A stretch of 64,000 nt of DNA from Hyphomicrobiales bacterium (GCA_900466475.1 UBMI01000007.1:514569-578568), one strand, 5' to 3'; positions 35,981-44,711 are shown, numbered from the stretch's first letter. The notes: generated by a model not told the origin, from the sequence alone. Numbers and translations are program-made.

Positions 35981-36592
35981 ATGCAGGAACTCGGCTATCT
36001 CAAGGAAACTCCGTCCCAGACCGCCGGCCCCTATGTGCATATCGGCCTGACGCCGAATTTCTGCGACATCACCGGCGTCTATGACACCGACCTCGGCACG
36101 CAGATGGTCAATGACAAGACGCTCGGTGAGCGCATCACCGTCAGCGGCCGTATCTTCGATGGCGCCGGCGCCCTCGTTCGCGATGCCGTCGTTGAGATCT
36201 GGCAGGCAGACAGCGCCGGCCTCTATAACAGCCCGTCGGAACTCCGCGGCACGGCCGACCCGAATTTCACCGGCTGGGGCCGCTGCCCCACCCGTGGAGA
36301 GGATGGCGTCTACAGTTTCGAGACCATCAAGCCCGGCAAGGTGCCGTTCAAGGACGGTCGCAAGATGGCGCCGCACATCACCTTCTGGATCGTCGCTCGC
36401 GGCATCAATATCGGTCTGCATACACGCATGTATTTTCCGGATGAACAGGAAGCCAATGCTGGCGATCCGATCCTCGCCCGTATCGAACACCGCGAGCGCG
36501 TAGCAACGCTGATCGCCACCCGCGACGATGCCAAGCTCAGCTTCGACATCTATCTGCAGGGACCGAAGGAGACGGTATTCCTGGATATCTGA
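35981..36592 (+). CDS. pcaG: Protocatechuate 3,4-dioxygenase alpha subunit
   Basis: The 203-residue alpha subunit shares the dioxygenase fold of PcaH but lacks the full iron ligand set: it has DSAGLYNSP, and PHITFWIVARGIN in place of the HxH segment. It starts TPSQTAGPYVHIGLTP-like (ETPSQTAGPYVHIGL), the standard PcaG N-terminus. GGAGGGG precedes ATG 35981. A 111-base gap with a palindromic repeat separates it from pcaB. Confidence 0.94.
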   Translation: MQELGYLKETPSQTAGPYVHIGLTPNFCDITGVYDTDLGTQMVNDKTLGERITVSGRIFDGAGALVRDAVVEIWQADSAGLYNSPSELRGTADPNFTGWGRCPTRGEDGVYSFETIKPGKVPFKDGRKMAPHITFWIVARGINIGLHTRMYFPDEQEANAGDPILARIEHRERVATLIATRDDAKLSFDIYLQGPKETVFLDI

Positions 36593-36626
36593 GCCGGCTT
36601 GCGAGCAAGGCTCAGTACAAGTAGCG

Positions 36627-36682
36627 TCCCCTCACCCTATCCTCTTCTCCAGGGGAGAGGGCACCGGCTGGCGGAAGAGGAT
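36627..36682. repeat. Intergenic palindromic repeat inside the pca operon
   Basis: The segment begins CCCCTCACCCTATCCTCTTC and continues with a CTCC/GGAG hairpin and GAGAGGG. This looks like a shortened copy of the CCCTCACCCTAACCCTCTCCC-type intergenic repeat found in many rhizobia. An outer 9-bp inverted repeat ATCCTCTTC (36639-36647) / GAAGAGGAT (36674-36682) would fold the pcaG-pcaB spacer into a stable stem. Confidence 0.5.
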
Positions 36683-36703
36683 TGCAATGAAACGGGACGC
36701 TCC

Positions 36704-37750
36704 ATGACAACCTCCCCCTTCGACCATCCCTTCCTGTCCGGCCTGCTCGGCGACGCTGAAATTGCAACCTATTTCTCAGCCGACGCTGATGTCAGGGCAA
36801 TGCTGTCTTTCGAGGCGGCACTTGCGCGCGCTGAAGCGGTGCATGGCATCATCCCGGCCGAGGCGGCCCGAAGGATCCGCGAGGCCTGTGCCGTTTTAAC
36901 GCCTGATATTGCCAGCCTGAAGACGGCGACAGCGAAGGACGGCGTCGTCATTCCCGATCTCGTCCGGCAACTCAGGAAAGCAGTCGGTGGTGAGGCCGCC
37001 GAGCATGTGCATTTCGGCGCCACCAGCCAGGATGTCATCGATACCAGCCTGATGCTGCGGCTGAAATCCGTGACCTTCCTCTTTGGTGGACGTCTGCATG
37101 CGATCGTCAGTGGAATGGCCGCACTCGAACGACAATTCGGCACCAATCGCCTGATGGGCCATACGCGCATGCAGGCCGCCATTCCCATCACCGCCGCCGA
37201 CCGTATCGCCGCCTGGCGGATCCCGCTGGAGACCTACCGCGATCGGCTGACGGAGCAGGTCTTCCCGGTCCAGTTCGGCGGTGCGGCCGGTACGCTCGAA
37301 AAACTTGGCGCCGAAGCCGCCGCCGTGCGCAGTTCGCTGGCGCAGGAACTGGGGCTATCAGACGAACCGCAATGGCAGAGCCAGCGTGCCCGCATCGCAG
37401 ATCTCGGCAATCTCTATTCGCTGATTTCAGGCAGCCTCGGGAAATTCGGTCAGGACATCGCGCTGCTTGCCGAAGGTGGCGGCGAAATCGAGCTTGCGGG
37501 CGGCGGCGCTTCCTCGGCAATGGCGCACAAACAGAATCCGGTCGCCGCCGAAACGCTGGTGGCACTTGCCCGCTTTAATGCGACGCAGCTTTCCGCCATC
37601 CACCATTCGCTCATTCATGAGCAGGAACGCTCGGGGGCGGCCTGGACACTTGAATGGCTGGTCCTCCCACAGATGGTCATGGCGACTGCCGCGTCACTGC
37701 GGCTTGCAACGGAACTCGTTCGTAACATCAAACGTCTAGGGACAAGCTGA
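36704..37750 (+). CDS. pcaB: 3-carboxy-cis,cis-muconate cycloisomerase
   Basis: This 348-residue member of the fumarase/aspartase superfamily lactonises 3-carboxymuconate. It has HFGATSQDVIDTSL, GHTRMQAAIP and the signature loop GGASSAMAHKQNPVAAE containing the catalytic Ser. It is the last gene of pcaDCHGB. Its length matches rhizobial PcaB, which is shorter than the Pseudomonas enzyme. ATG 36704 follows GGGACG. Its downstream neighbour is an SDR gene 62 bases away. Confidence 0.93.
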   Translation: MTTSPFDHPFLSGLLGDAEIATYFSADADVRAMLSFEAALARAEAVHGIIPAEAARRIREACAVLTPDIASLKTATAKDGVVIPDLVRQLRKAVGGEAAEHVHFGATSQDVIDTSLMLRLKSVTFLFGGRLHAIVSGMAALERQFGTNRLMGHTRMQAAIPITAADRIAAWRIPLETYRDRLTEQVFPVQFGGAAGTLEKLGAEAAAVRSSLAQELGLSDEPQWQSQRARIADLGNLYSLISGSLGKFGQDIALLAEGGGEIELAGGGASSAMAHKQNPVAAETLVALARFNATQLSAIHHSLIHEQERSGAAWTLEWLVLPQMVMATAASLRLATELVRNIKRLGTS

Positions 37751-37812
37751 TCGCCTTTGCGTCAAGGCTGCAAAACCGGCTATGCAGGGGTGTTGAATTC
37801 AGGAGTGATCCC

Positions 37813-38580
37813 GTGACCTTTCCGCTCTTCGATCTTTCCGGCCGTCGTGCGCTGGTGACAGGCTCCAGCCAGGGCATCGGCTATGCACTGGCGCTCGGCC
37901 TTGCCGAGCATGGCGCCTCCGTCATCATCAATGGCCGAAACGCCCAGAAGGCGGAGGCGGCTGCCGAGACGATCCGCGAAAGGAAACGCCACGCCGTCAG
38001 CGCCGCTTTCGATGTGACGGATGCCGAGGCCAGCAGAACCGCCATTGCTTATATCGAGGCGGAGATCGGTCCGATCGATATCCTGATCAACAATGCCGGC
38101 ATGCAGTTTCGGACGCCGCTGGAGGAATTTCCGGTCGAAAAGTGGGACGAACTGTTCCGAACCAATGTTTCCAGCATCTTCTATGTCAGCCAGCCGGTGG
38201 CACAGGCGATGATCAGCCGCGGCCGCGGCAAAATCATCAACATAGCCTCGGTGCAGGCGGAACTCGCCCGCCCGAATATCGCACCCTATACCGCAACCAA
38301 GGGCGCTGTTCGCAACCTGACCCGCGGCATGGCGACGGACTGGGCAAAGCATGGCCTGCAGGTCAACGCCATCGCGCCAGGCTATTTCAAGACGCCGCTC
38401 AACCAGGCGCTTGTGGACGATCCGAAATTTTCCGCCTGGCTCGAGACGCGTACGCCAGCTGGCCGGTGGGGCAACGTGGAAGAGTTGGTAGGTGCGGCCG
38501 TCTTCCTGGCGTCGGACGCGTCGTCCTTCGTTAACGGCCATATGCTGATGGTGGATGGTGGGATTACGGCATCGCTCTGA
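37813..38580 (+). CDS. SDR-family oxidoreductase (gluconate 5-dehydrogenase-like)
   Basis: The 255-residue classical SDR has TGSSQGIG, NNAGMQFR and the YTATK active site. NNAGMQFRTPLEEFPVEKWD and APGYFKTPLN are shared with gluconate 5-dehydrogenases (Ga5DH/IdnO). GTG 37813 is the start, with AGGAG 7 bases before it. It follows pcaB closely and might be read through from the pca promoter, but its substrate is probably a sugar acid. Confidence 0.82.
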   Translation: MTFPLFDLSGRRALVTGSSQGIGYALALGLAEHGASVIINGRNAQKAEAAAETIRERKRHAVSAAFDVTDAEASRTAIAYIEAEIGPIDILINNAGMQFRTPLEEFPVEKWDELFRTNVSSIFYVSQPVAQAMISRGRGKIINIASVQAELARPNIAPYTATKGAVRNLTRGMATDWAKHGLQVNAIAPGYFKTPLNQALVDDPKFSAWLETRTPAGRWGNVEELVGAAVFLASDASSFVNGHMLMVDGGITASL

Positions 38581-38582
38581 GG

Positions 38583-38792
38583 TTAGTCGCCTCCTCCGTC
38601 GCCACCACCATCGCCTCCATCATCGAGATCAAAGCTTACCCCGATGCCGCCTTCGGCTTGGCCACGAACGAAACGCCCTCGAAAGCGAAGGCGAGCCCAC
38701 CAGGGAGGATTCCAAGACAAGAATACGGCAAATGCGACGATCAGGACGAAAACGACCGAGAGGCCTATAAGGATCTCCGTGACTGGAGACAT
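38583..38792 (-). CDS. Small membrane protein with Gly/Asp-repeat tail
   Basis: The 69-residue product has one N-terminal transmembrane helix (ILIGLSVVFVLIVAFAVFLS), a short aromatic and basic juxtamembrane stretch (WNPPWWARLRFRGRF) and an acidic tail of GGD repeats. TTTGGAG lies 6 bases before ATG 38792, a good site. I do not recognise the family. The tail is encoded by a near-trinucleotide-repeat stretch. It is convergent with the SDR gene, separated by 2 bases. Confidence 0.55.
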   Translation of the reverse strand: MSPVTEILIGLSVVFVLIVAFAVFLSWNPPWWARLRFRGRFVRGQAEGGIGVSFDLDDGGDGGGDGGGD

Positions 38793-38871
38793 GTTTACTC
38801 CAAAGATTGCCTGAAGAAATTATCTCAGCAATCTCGGCGGGAAACAAGAACATTTCAATTTAGAGGACGCC

Positions 38872-40551
38872 TCAATCGGCGACCATATTACCACGCCGCA
38901 TCAGCCCCATCAGAATCAACGGCAGCAATGTCGTGATGCAGATGGCGATGAAAGCCATCGCCATGCCGAGGCCGATGGAGCCCTGCTCGAACTGGCGCCA
39001 GATGAAGGTCGCGATCGTCTGCATGCCAACCGGTGCGACGACGACGGAAGCAACCAGCTCACGCGAGGCAAGCGCAAACACAAGCAGCATCGAGGAAGCA
39101 AGGCTCGGAAAGACGAGCGGCAGCAGAATGCGGCGGAAGGCTGTGACGCCGCTGGCACCGCAGACGCGGGCTGCTGCCTCCAGATTGTCGCCGATCTGCT
39201 GGAAGGCGGCCGTGGTGTAGCGAACCGGCTGTGGCAGCAGGATGCAGCAATAGGCAAGAAGCAGAATGAAAGCGGTATTATAGGGGGTAAACGGCAGGCC
39301 CGGCATATTCCAAGCGAGGATGAGGCCGACGGCAACGACGATACCCGGCAGGGCATTCGGCAGGATGGTCATCACGTCGATCGCCAAGCGGCCTGAAATC
39401 TTCGTCTTCACCACGGTATAGGCGGCCGTCACACCGATCAGGCCCGTTATCAGCGCCGTACCGATGCCGAGCGAGAAGCTGTTGATCAGTGCCGTGACGG
39501 CGCCGGCGCTATTGCCGAAGACCGCCATGAAATTGTCGAGGCTGACATTGTCGAAAGCGAGACCGCCTGAGATGGTCCGTGCCAACGCTGTCGCGAGGAT
39601 GGCCAGCAACGGCACACCGGTTGCAAGGAAGGCGACGACCGTGAACGCGATCATCACGGGCGCTTTCAGCGCGCCAAGTGGGCGCTTGTTCTTCGCCGTC
39701 GGCTTGCCGCCGACCGTCTGATACGAGCGGCGCGCGAGGATCCAGCGCTGCAGGAGGAAGGTGATCAGCGACATGGCGACCAGCACGAGCGACAGGATGG
39801 CCGCGCCCGGCAGATCGATCGGCCAGTCGGTGACGCGAAGGTCGATGCCGGTTACCAGTACCTGAAACCCGGCGCGTCGGCCGAGCGCTGCCGGCGTGCC
39901 ATATTCCTCGATCGCGGCGGCGAAGACCAGCATCAGGCTCGCGGTCAGGCCTGGGGCCGAGAGTGGCAGCGTGATGCGCCAGAAGGCGCGTGCCGGCGAG
40001 GCGCCGAAGACACGACCGACATCGGCGTAACGTGCGCCGACGGCTTCGACGGTGCGCGACACGGCAAAATAGACCACCGGGAAAGTGTTGAAGGCCATGA
40101 CCAGCGTCATGCCGAAAATCGAAAACAGGAAGGGCGCCAGATTGAAGCCGGCAAGCTGCTGCAGATAACCGCGCGGCTGCAGGGTCATGATCCAGCCGAG
40201 TGTCGCAATATAAGGCGGGATCATGAAGGGCACAAGCAAGAGCACGTCCCAGAGAGGCGCGAATGGAATCCTGTAGAGAGCGCGGAAAACACCGAGCGGT
40301 ACGGCAACCAGTGCCGAGGCGAACACCACGCAAACGCCGAGCAGGATGGTATTGCCGCCCATGCGGATCAGCGAACTATCGGCGAGGGTCGCATAGAGAG
40401 AGGAGAACGGGCTCGCAAACGAGCCCCGTCCAAGTTCGGGGAAGATCCCTTGCAGCACCACCGCAATGAAGGGAACGGCGACGACGAGAACCAGACCCGC
40501 TGTTGCAAGCCAGGCGGCCGGAGCCGTGCCGCCGATGCCGTTTCCCCTCAT
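38872..40551 (-). CDS. ABC transporter permease, ferric-iron type (double-length)
   Basis: The 559-residue membrane protein has two tandem BinPDP permease halves of about six helices each. Each half has an EAA-like loop: YADVGRVFGASPARAFWRIT in the first and LEAAARVCGASGVTAFRRIL in the second. One gene for both permease halves is usual in FbpB/SfuB/AfuB importers. It is the last gene of a three-gene operon (ATPase, binding protein, permease). Iron is the standard annotation, but the Pho boxes upstream question this. Confidence 0.87.
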   Translation of the reverse strand: MRGNGIGGTAPAAWLATAGLVLVVAVPFIAVVLQGIFPELGRGSFASPFSSLYATLADSSLIRMGGNTILLGVCVVFASALVAVPLGVFRALYRIPFAPLWDVLLLVPFMIPPYIATLGWIMTLQPRGYLQQLAGFNLAPFLFSIFGMTLVMAFNTFPVVYFAVSRTVEAVGARYADVGRVFGASPARAFWRITLPLSAPGLTASLMLVFAAAIEEYGTPAALGRRAGFQVLVTGIDLRVTDWPIDLPGAAILSLVLVAMSLITFLLQRWILARRSYQTVGGKPTAKNKRPLGALKAPVMIAFTVVAFLATGVPLLAILATALARTISGGLAFDNVSLDNFMAVFGNSAGAVTALINSFSLGIGTALITGLIGVTAAYTVVKTKISGRLAIDVMTILPNALPGIVVAVGLILAWNMPGLPFTPYNTAFILLLAYCCILLPQPVRYTTAAFQQIGDNLEAAARVCGASGVTAFRRILLPLVFPSLASSMLLVFALASRELVASVVVAPVGMQTIATFIWRQFEQGSIGLGMAMAFIAICITTLLPLILMGLMRRGNMVAD

Positions 40552-40562
40552 TCGTTCAGACC

Positions 40563-41522
40563 TTACTTGGCGCCGTAGAGATCAGCGAAGGCCTTCAGCG
40601 TTTCCTTGCGCTTGCCGTAGACAGCAGCCGTGTCATACTTCAGGAGCGTCAGGTCGCCGATCAGCGGACGGCTGGCGGCAATGTCGCTGCGCGATGGCAT
40701 CAGCATTTCGCCGGCAACAAGCGCCTGACCTTCGTCAGAGAGCATGTAGTCAATGAACTTCTTGGCGTCGTCCTGGTTCTTCGACCAGTTCATGATCATG
40801 GCCGGGCGCGGTGCGATGACCGTACCGGACTTCGGGAACACGACTTCGATATTCTCGCCCTTCTTCTGGGCGGCAAGAGCGATGTAGTCGACGGCGCCGA
40901 AGACGACGGCCTTTGCACCCTGCAGAACTGGGTTCAGGGCATCAGCATTTGCACCGGCAATGATGGCGCCGTTCGCCTGCAGAGCCTTGAAGAGCTTCCA
41001 GTCGTCCTGGCCGGCGAGGGCAGCAGTCAGCTCGAAGGACGAACCGGACTGTGCCGGGTCGGGGATATTGACGAGATCCTTGTATTCCGGCTTTGCGAGG
41101 TCAGCCCATTCGGATGGCTTCGGCGTGCCGCTCTTGGTGTTCCAAACGATGCCGAGAGCCGAGATGCCCTGTGCAACAGCGCCTTCGGATTTCAGGAAGT
41201 CCGGCACCTTGGCAGCGTTCGGGCTTGCATAGTTGACAAGCCAGCCGCGCTTGGCGAAGTCGTTTGCCGTATCCCAGGAAGCCGAGATGACGACGTCGAC
41301 AACCGGGTTAGCGGCTTCGGCTTCGATACGCGCCATGACCTTGCCGGTCGTTGCCTGGAAAACATTGACCTTGACGCCGGTCTGCTTGGTAAAGCCAGCC
41401 GACAGCTTGTCGATCAGGCTCTGCGGGCCAGCAGTGTAAACGGTGACATCGGCATGGGCGACGCCAGCCATCAGGGCTACGGCGACAACGCCAAAAGTGA
41501 TGCTCTTCAATGACTTAAACAT
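40563..41522 (-). CDS. Periplasmic binding protein, ferric-iron-type ABC importer
   Basis: The 319-residue binding protein has a clear Sec signal (SITFGVVAVALMAGVAHA, mature at DVTVY). The mature N-terminus VTVYTAGPQSLIDKLSAGF is that of the FbpA/AfuA-like family, which also includes 2-aminoethylphosphonate and thiamine-type binders. The paired C-terminal tyrosines that hold iron in FbpA are not obvious. GAGGAG precedes ATG 41522, and the start lies inside the 3' end of the ATPase gene (8-base overlap). Confidence 0.82.
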   Translation of the reverse strand: MFKSLKSITFGVVAVALMAGVAHADVTVYTAGPQSLIDKLSAGFTKQTGVKVNVFQATTGKVMARIEAEAANPVVDVVISASWDTANDFAKRGWLVNYASPNAAKVPDFLKSEGAVAQGISALGIVWNTKSGTPKPSEWADLAKPEYKDLVNIPDPAQSGSSFELTAALAGQDDWKLFKALQANGAIIAGANADALNPVLQGAKAVVFGAVDYIALAAQKKGENIEVVFPKSGTVIAPRPAMIMNWSKNQDDAKKFIDYMLSDEGQALVAGEMLMPSRSDIAASRPLIGDLTLLKYDTAAVYGKRKETLKAFADLYGAK

Positions 41523-42630
41523 GTTCCAATTTCTCCTCTATGGATTGGTGTATTTCCCGCTGAAACCAGCGGATCTGTGCGGCGTCGATCTCAAGGCCGA
41601 TTACCTCGCCGGCACGAAGCTTCACGCGGCTAAGCACCTGTAATTCCAGGCCGGGCAGGCCGGAGAGCGAAACGCTCGCCAGGTGCCCGTCGCCGCGAAA
41701 CTGCGAGCGCAGCACAGTGGCGGCAAGGCGATCAGCAGAGACTTCGCCGGCCGAGATGGAGGCGACCGGGAGCAACACGCGGGCGCTGTTGCCGGCGATG
41801 CCCGCAGCCTCGGTCAGCACAATATCGCTACCCTTGAAATACCAGGCCGTACCGCGCCGCTCGATATCTGCAAGGCAGCCAAGCCGCAGGAAGTCGGCGA
41901 CCTCGGGCGTTGCCGGACGCTCGATCAGATCATCGGGCGACGCCAGCTGCTCGATCAGGCCGGAGCGCATGACTGCGACCTCATCGGCAAGCGTCAGTGC
42001 CTCGCTATGATCATGCGTCACATAGATTGCCGTCAGGCCGAGCGTGGAGATGAGTTCGGCAAGTTCACCGACCATGTTTTCGCGCAGTTCGCGATCAAGA
42101 TTGGAAAGCGGTTCGTCGAAAAGGATGAGCTGCGGTTCGGCCACGATGGCGCGCGCAATTGCCACGCGCTGTTGCTGGCCGCCGGAAAGATCGCTCGGTC
42201 GCCTGTCTGCGTAGGCAGCAAGCCCGACGCGCTCGAGTGACCGCATCGTCCTCTCGTGACGCTCGGCTTTCCCGATGCCACGCATTTCCAACGGAAAAGA
42301 AACATTGCCGCCGACCGTCAGATGCGGCCAGAGCGCATAGTCCTGAAAGACCATGCCAAGCCCGCGCCGCTCCGGCGGAACGAAGGCACCGGTCGAACCG
42401 TCGGCAACTGTCGTGCCGGCAATTGAAACGGAACCCCTGGTCGGCACAAGCAGCCCGGCGACCAGCCGCAAGAGCGTAGTCTTGCCGCAGCCCGAAGGGC
42501 CGAGCAACGCCAGCGTCTTGCCCTTTTCCAGAGAAAAATCAATGCCTTTGAGGATCTGCGTTGGCCCGTAGCTCAATTCCAGACCCGCCGCGGCAACGGC
42601 ACAGGACGATCGAATTGAAGGGGCGTTCAT
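41515..42630 (-). CDS. ABC transporter ATP-binding protein, ferric-iron type
   Basis: The 371-residue ATPase has Walker [10 protein letters not shown], signature [14 protein letters not shown], Walker [13 protein letters not shown] and a C-terminal TOBE-like regulatory domain. It is the promoter-proximal gene, an unusual order since the binding protein normally comes first. ATG 42630 (MNAPSIRS) is chosen over 42678, which would put the start upstream of a 9-bp inverted repeat in the leader. It is an FbpC/AfuC-like subunit. Confidence 0.85.
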   Translation of the reverse strand: MNAPSIRSSCAVAAAGLELSYGPTQILKGIDFSLEKGKTLALLGPSGCGKTTLLRLVAGLLVPTRGSVSIAGTTVADGSTGAFVPPERRGLGMVFQDYALWPHLTVGGNVSFPLEMRGIGKAERHERTMRSLERVGLAAYADRRPSDLSGGQQQRVAIARAIVAEPQLILFDEPLSNLDRELRENMVGELAELISTLGLTAIYVTHDHSEALTLADEVAVMRSGLIEQLASPDDLIERPATPEVADFLRLGCLADIERRGTAWYFKGSDIVLTEAAGIAGNSARVLLPVASISAGEVSADRLAATVLRSQFRGDGHLASVSLSGLPGLELQVLSRVKLRAGEVIGLEIDAAQIRWFQREIHQSIEEKLEHV

Positions 42631-42639
42631 GGGAAGACC

Positions 42640-42672
42640 AAATGTCGCTTTAAAGAAAGTATGGCGACATTT
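42640..42672. promoter_or_regulatory. 9-bp inverted repeat in the leader of the ABC operon
   Basis: AAATGTCGC (42640-42648) and GCGACATTT (42664-42672) are perfect inverse copies with a 15-base spacer. They lie between the Pho boxes and the ATPase start codon. They could be an operator over the promoter -10 region or a leader hairpin. Confidence 0.5.
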
Positions 42673-42683
42673 AGGCACCCCGG

Positions 42684-42723
42684 ATGACAGCTCTGCGACA
42701 GATATATTTCAGTTTTGTGACAA
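42684..42723 (-). promoter_or_regulatory. Tandem PhoB boxes (four half-sites)
   Basis: On the minus strand four 7-mers repeat at exact 11-base steps: TTGTCAC, CTGAAAT, CTGTCGC and CTGTCAT, each separated by 4 bases. This fits the CTGTCAT-N4-CTGTCAT PhoB box, doubled. The ATPase gene starts 54 bases downstream. It predicts phosphate-starvation activation of the importer. Confidence 0.7.
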
Positions 42724-43131
42724 TATCTTCTGGACAGGAGGACGTCAGCGTTTCGTGCCGGGATGACTAAGACGCAGCCCCCCGTAGCCGCGCCTTGCCG
42801 CCGGCCATCTTCAACGCAGTTTTCATGCCGTTTCGCGGCTTCAGCACGCACAAAAGCAACGAATTTGCATTTTCGGTCGCACGCAACCATTTAAGATGCA
42901 TGATCCGCGGGAGATGTCGCAACCTCGCATGTGCCGGGACGTTTACTGAAAACGAACCATACCGGCTTGCATTCTGAGCCAAAAGCCGATTGCTTAGGAA
43001 AATCTACTTCTTCTTCGGCTAGCCGTTAGAAGAGTGCGAGGGGATATAGGCAAACCCGTGGAATTCTGCAGCTTCGCATCGGGATCGATGGTGATTACGA
43101 TGACGAAGCGGGAAAGCTGGTTTGAAGGAAA
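42724..43131. other. Gene-free stretch before the metallo-hydrolase
   Basis: I see no supported gene here. A 60-codon open frame on the plus strand at 42795-42977 has no ribosome binding site or family signature. The promoter of the metallo-hydrolase must lie near the right end, but no recognisable motif stands out. Confidence 0.5.
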
Positions 43132-43962
43132 ATGAGTAACGATCTGTTTCAGGTGAAATTTTGGGGCGTTCGGGGAAGCATCCCCGTATCAGGCCCGGAA
43201 TTCGACCGATATGGAGGCAACACCTCCTGCATTGAAATTCGCTGCGGCGAGCACCGGATGCTGTTCGACGCGGGCTCTGGACTGCGCGAGGCCGGCCTCT
43301 CGCTCATTGCTGACGAAGTCCGCGATGTCGATCTCTTCTTCAGCCACTGCCATTACGATCACATCATCGGCCTGCCCTTCTTCAAGGCGATTTACTACCC
43401 TTCGATCAACGTCAACATCTGGTCCGGCCATCTGGACGGCAAGATGAGCACGCGCGAGATGGTCGAGCAGTTCATCAGCCCGCCCTGGTTTCCGGTAAAG
43501 ACCGATATTTGCCAGGCGACGATGAACTTCCGCGATTTCCATGCGGGCCAGACGCTGACGCCGCATGCAGGCGTCGAAATGCAGACCTACATGCTGAACC
43601 ATCCAGGCGGCGCGATCGGATATCGCATCAACTGGAAGGGCCGCATAGTGTCGCTGATCTACGACATCGAGCACATTCCGGGCACCTACGATCCGGTGGC
43701 GCTCGAGATGATGAAGGACGCCGATCTCGTGGTCTACGACTGCACCTACAATGAAGACGAGATGCAGCGCTTCAAGGGCTTCGGCCACTCCACGTGGCAG
43801 CACGGCACTGAACTTGCAAAGATGGCGGGCGCTAAGCGCTTCGCCCTATTCCATCATGCGCCTTCGCGCACCGATGAGCAGCTTGCCGTCATGGAAAGCG
43901 AGGCGCAGGCCGCCTTTGCCGGCGCCTTCGCTGCCCGCGACAATCAAGTCGTCGACATCTGA
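43132..43962 (+). CDS. MBL-fold metallo-hydrolase (PhnP/RNase Z-like)
   Basis: The 276-residue protein begins VKFWGVRGSIPVSGPEFDRYGGNTSC, the mark of a PhnP/ComEC-like metallo-beta-lactamase subgroup. It has the metal motif SHCHYDHIIG (HxHxDH), a later His (NHPGGAIGY), YDIEH and a C-terminal FHHAPSRTDEQL. It is probably a phosphodiesterase. In S. meliloti-type genomes such proteins are often called 'beta-lactamase-like'. GAAGGAAA precedes ATG 43132. Its 3' end overlaps the convergent deacetylase-like gene by 19 bases. Confidence 0.85.
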   Translation: MSNDLFQVKFWGVRGSIPVSGPEFDRYGGNTSCIEIRCGEHRMLFDAGSGLREAGLSLIADEVRDVDLFFSHCHYDHIIGLPFFKAIYYPSINVNIWSGHLDGKMSTREMVEQFISPPWFPVKTDICQATMNFRDFHAGQTLTPHAGVEMQTYMLNHPGGAIGYRINWKGRIVSLIYDIEHIPGTYDPVALEMMKDADLVVYDCTYNEDEMQRFKGFGHSTWQHGTELAKMAGAKRFALFHHAPSRTDEQLAVMESEAQAAFAGAFAARDNQVVDI

Positions 43963-44711
43963 TCCCGCACGAGTGCGGTGGCAGAGACCCATTCCACCGC
44001 GGGATGGCCTGCCGTCGCCTCGAAAAGTTCGCCGAGGAAATCCCAGGCGGCCGCGTCATGCACCAGATGATGTGCAAGCACGCCGATGGGCTCGTTGCCG
44101 CCCTCGAACCGATCCTGCAACTCCGCGACCAGTTTGCCGATCAACTCTGCGATCGGCCGCCCGCCGCGGGTGCCGTGCCAGTCCATGAGATCGACATGGG
44201 AGTTGACGATGGCGATCGGACTTTCTCCCTTGGCGCGTCCGTAAGTGGAAAGGGATTCGAAGCCAAGCGCAGGCAGTTTGGGAATGAGACCCTTGTCTAT
44301 CCGGTTCCAGGGCGGAACCAGCATTGTCAGGAAGCGCGCGGGGTAGAGATCCCTCAGCTTCAGGAAACCTTCGTAGAGCTCGCCGAGGATGGTTTCTTCC
44401 AGCCGTGATCCGCCGAGCTCCTGCTTCTTGTCGTCAGGTCCGGAATGATTGTGATGGGCCCAGCCGTGAACTGCCACGCTGACATGTGCCTCATCCGCAA
44501 GCCTCTGAGCGAGTGGCATGCCGGTAAAGGCCGGAATGACAGCGAGCGTGAGGGGGATGCCGTAGTTTCTCGTCTCTCCAAGCAGTCGCTCAAGCGCCGC
44601 CGTCGGCTCGATCGCATCGTCATCCCGCAGCCAGAGCCGTGCAACGCGGCCAGCGTCGCGCCAGCGCTCCAGCTCCCGATACAACGGCTCGCGGAGGGTG
44701 CTATCGATCAT
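43944..44711 (-). CDS. Polysaccharide deacetylase-like protein
   Basis: The 255-residue protein has a NodB-like architecture. It has an early Asp pair in RLWLRDDDAIEP, VAVHGWAHHNHSG (the His-x3-His metal motif region) and LVPPWNRIDKGLIPKL (the Pro-rich motif 3). It would remove acetyl groups from a glycan, or be an inactive relative. ATG 44711 has AGGAG 7 bases upstream. The start lies within the 3' end of the glycosyltransferase gene (11-base overlap), so the two act together. Confidence 0.75.
   Translation of the reverse strand: MIDSTLREPLYRELERWRDAGRVARLWLRDDDAIEPTAALERLLGETRNYGIPLTLAVIPAFTGMPLAQRLADEAHVSVAVHGWAHHNHSGPDDKKQELGGSRLEETILGELYEGFLKLRDLYPARFLTMLVPPWNRIDKGLIPKLPALGFESLSTYGRAKGESPIAIVNSHVDLMDWHGTRGGRPIAELIGKLVAELQDRFEGGNEPIGVLAHHLVHDAAAWDFLGELFEATAGHPAVEWVSATALVRDQMSTT

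Noticed and set aside
42795..42977. 60-codon plus-strand open frame in the gap before the metallo-hydrolase
   Set aside because: No ribosome binding site, no recognisable helix or domain; probably chance.
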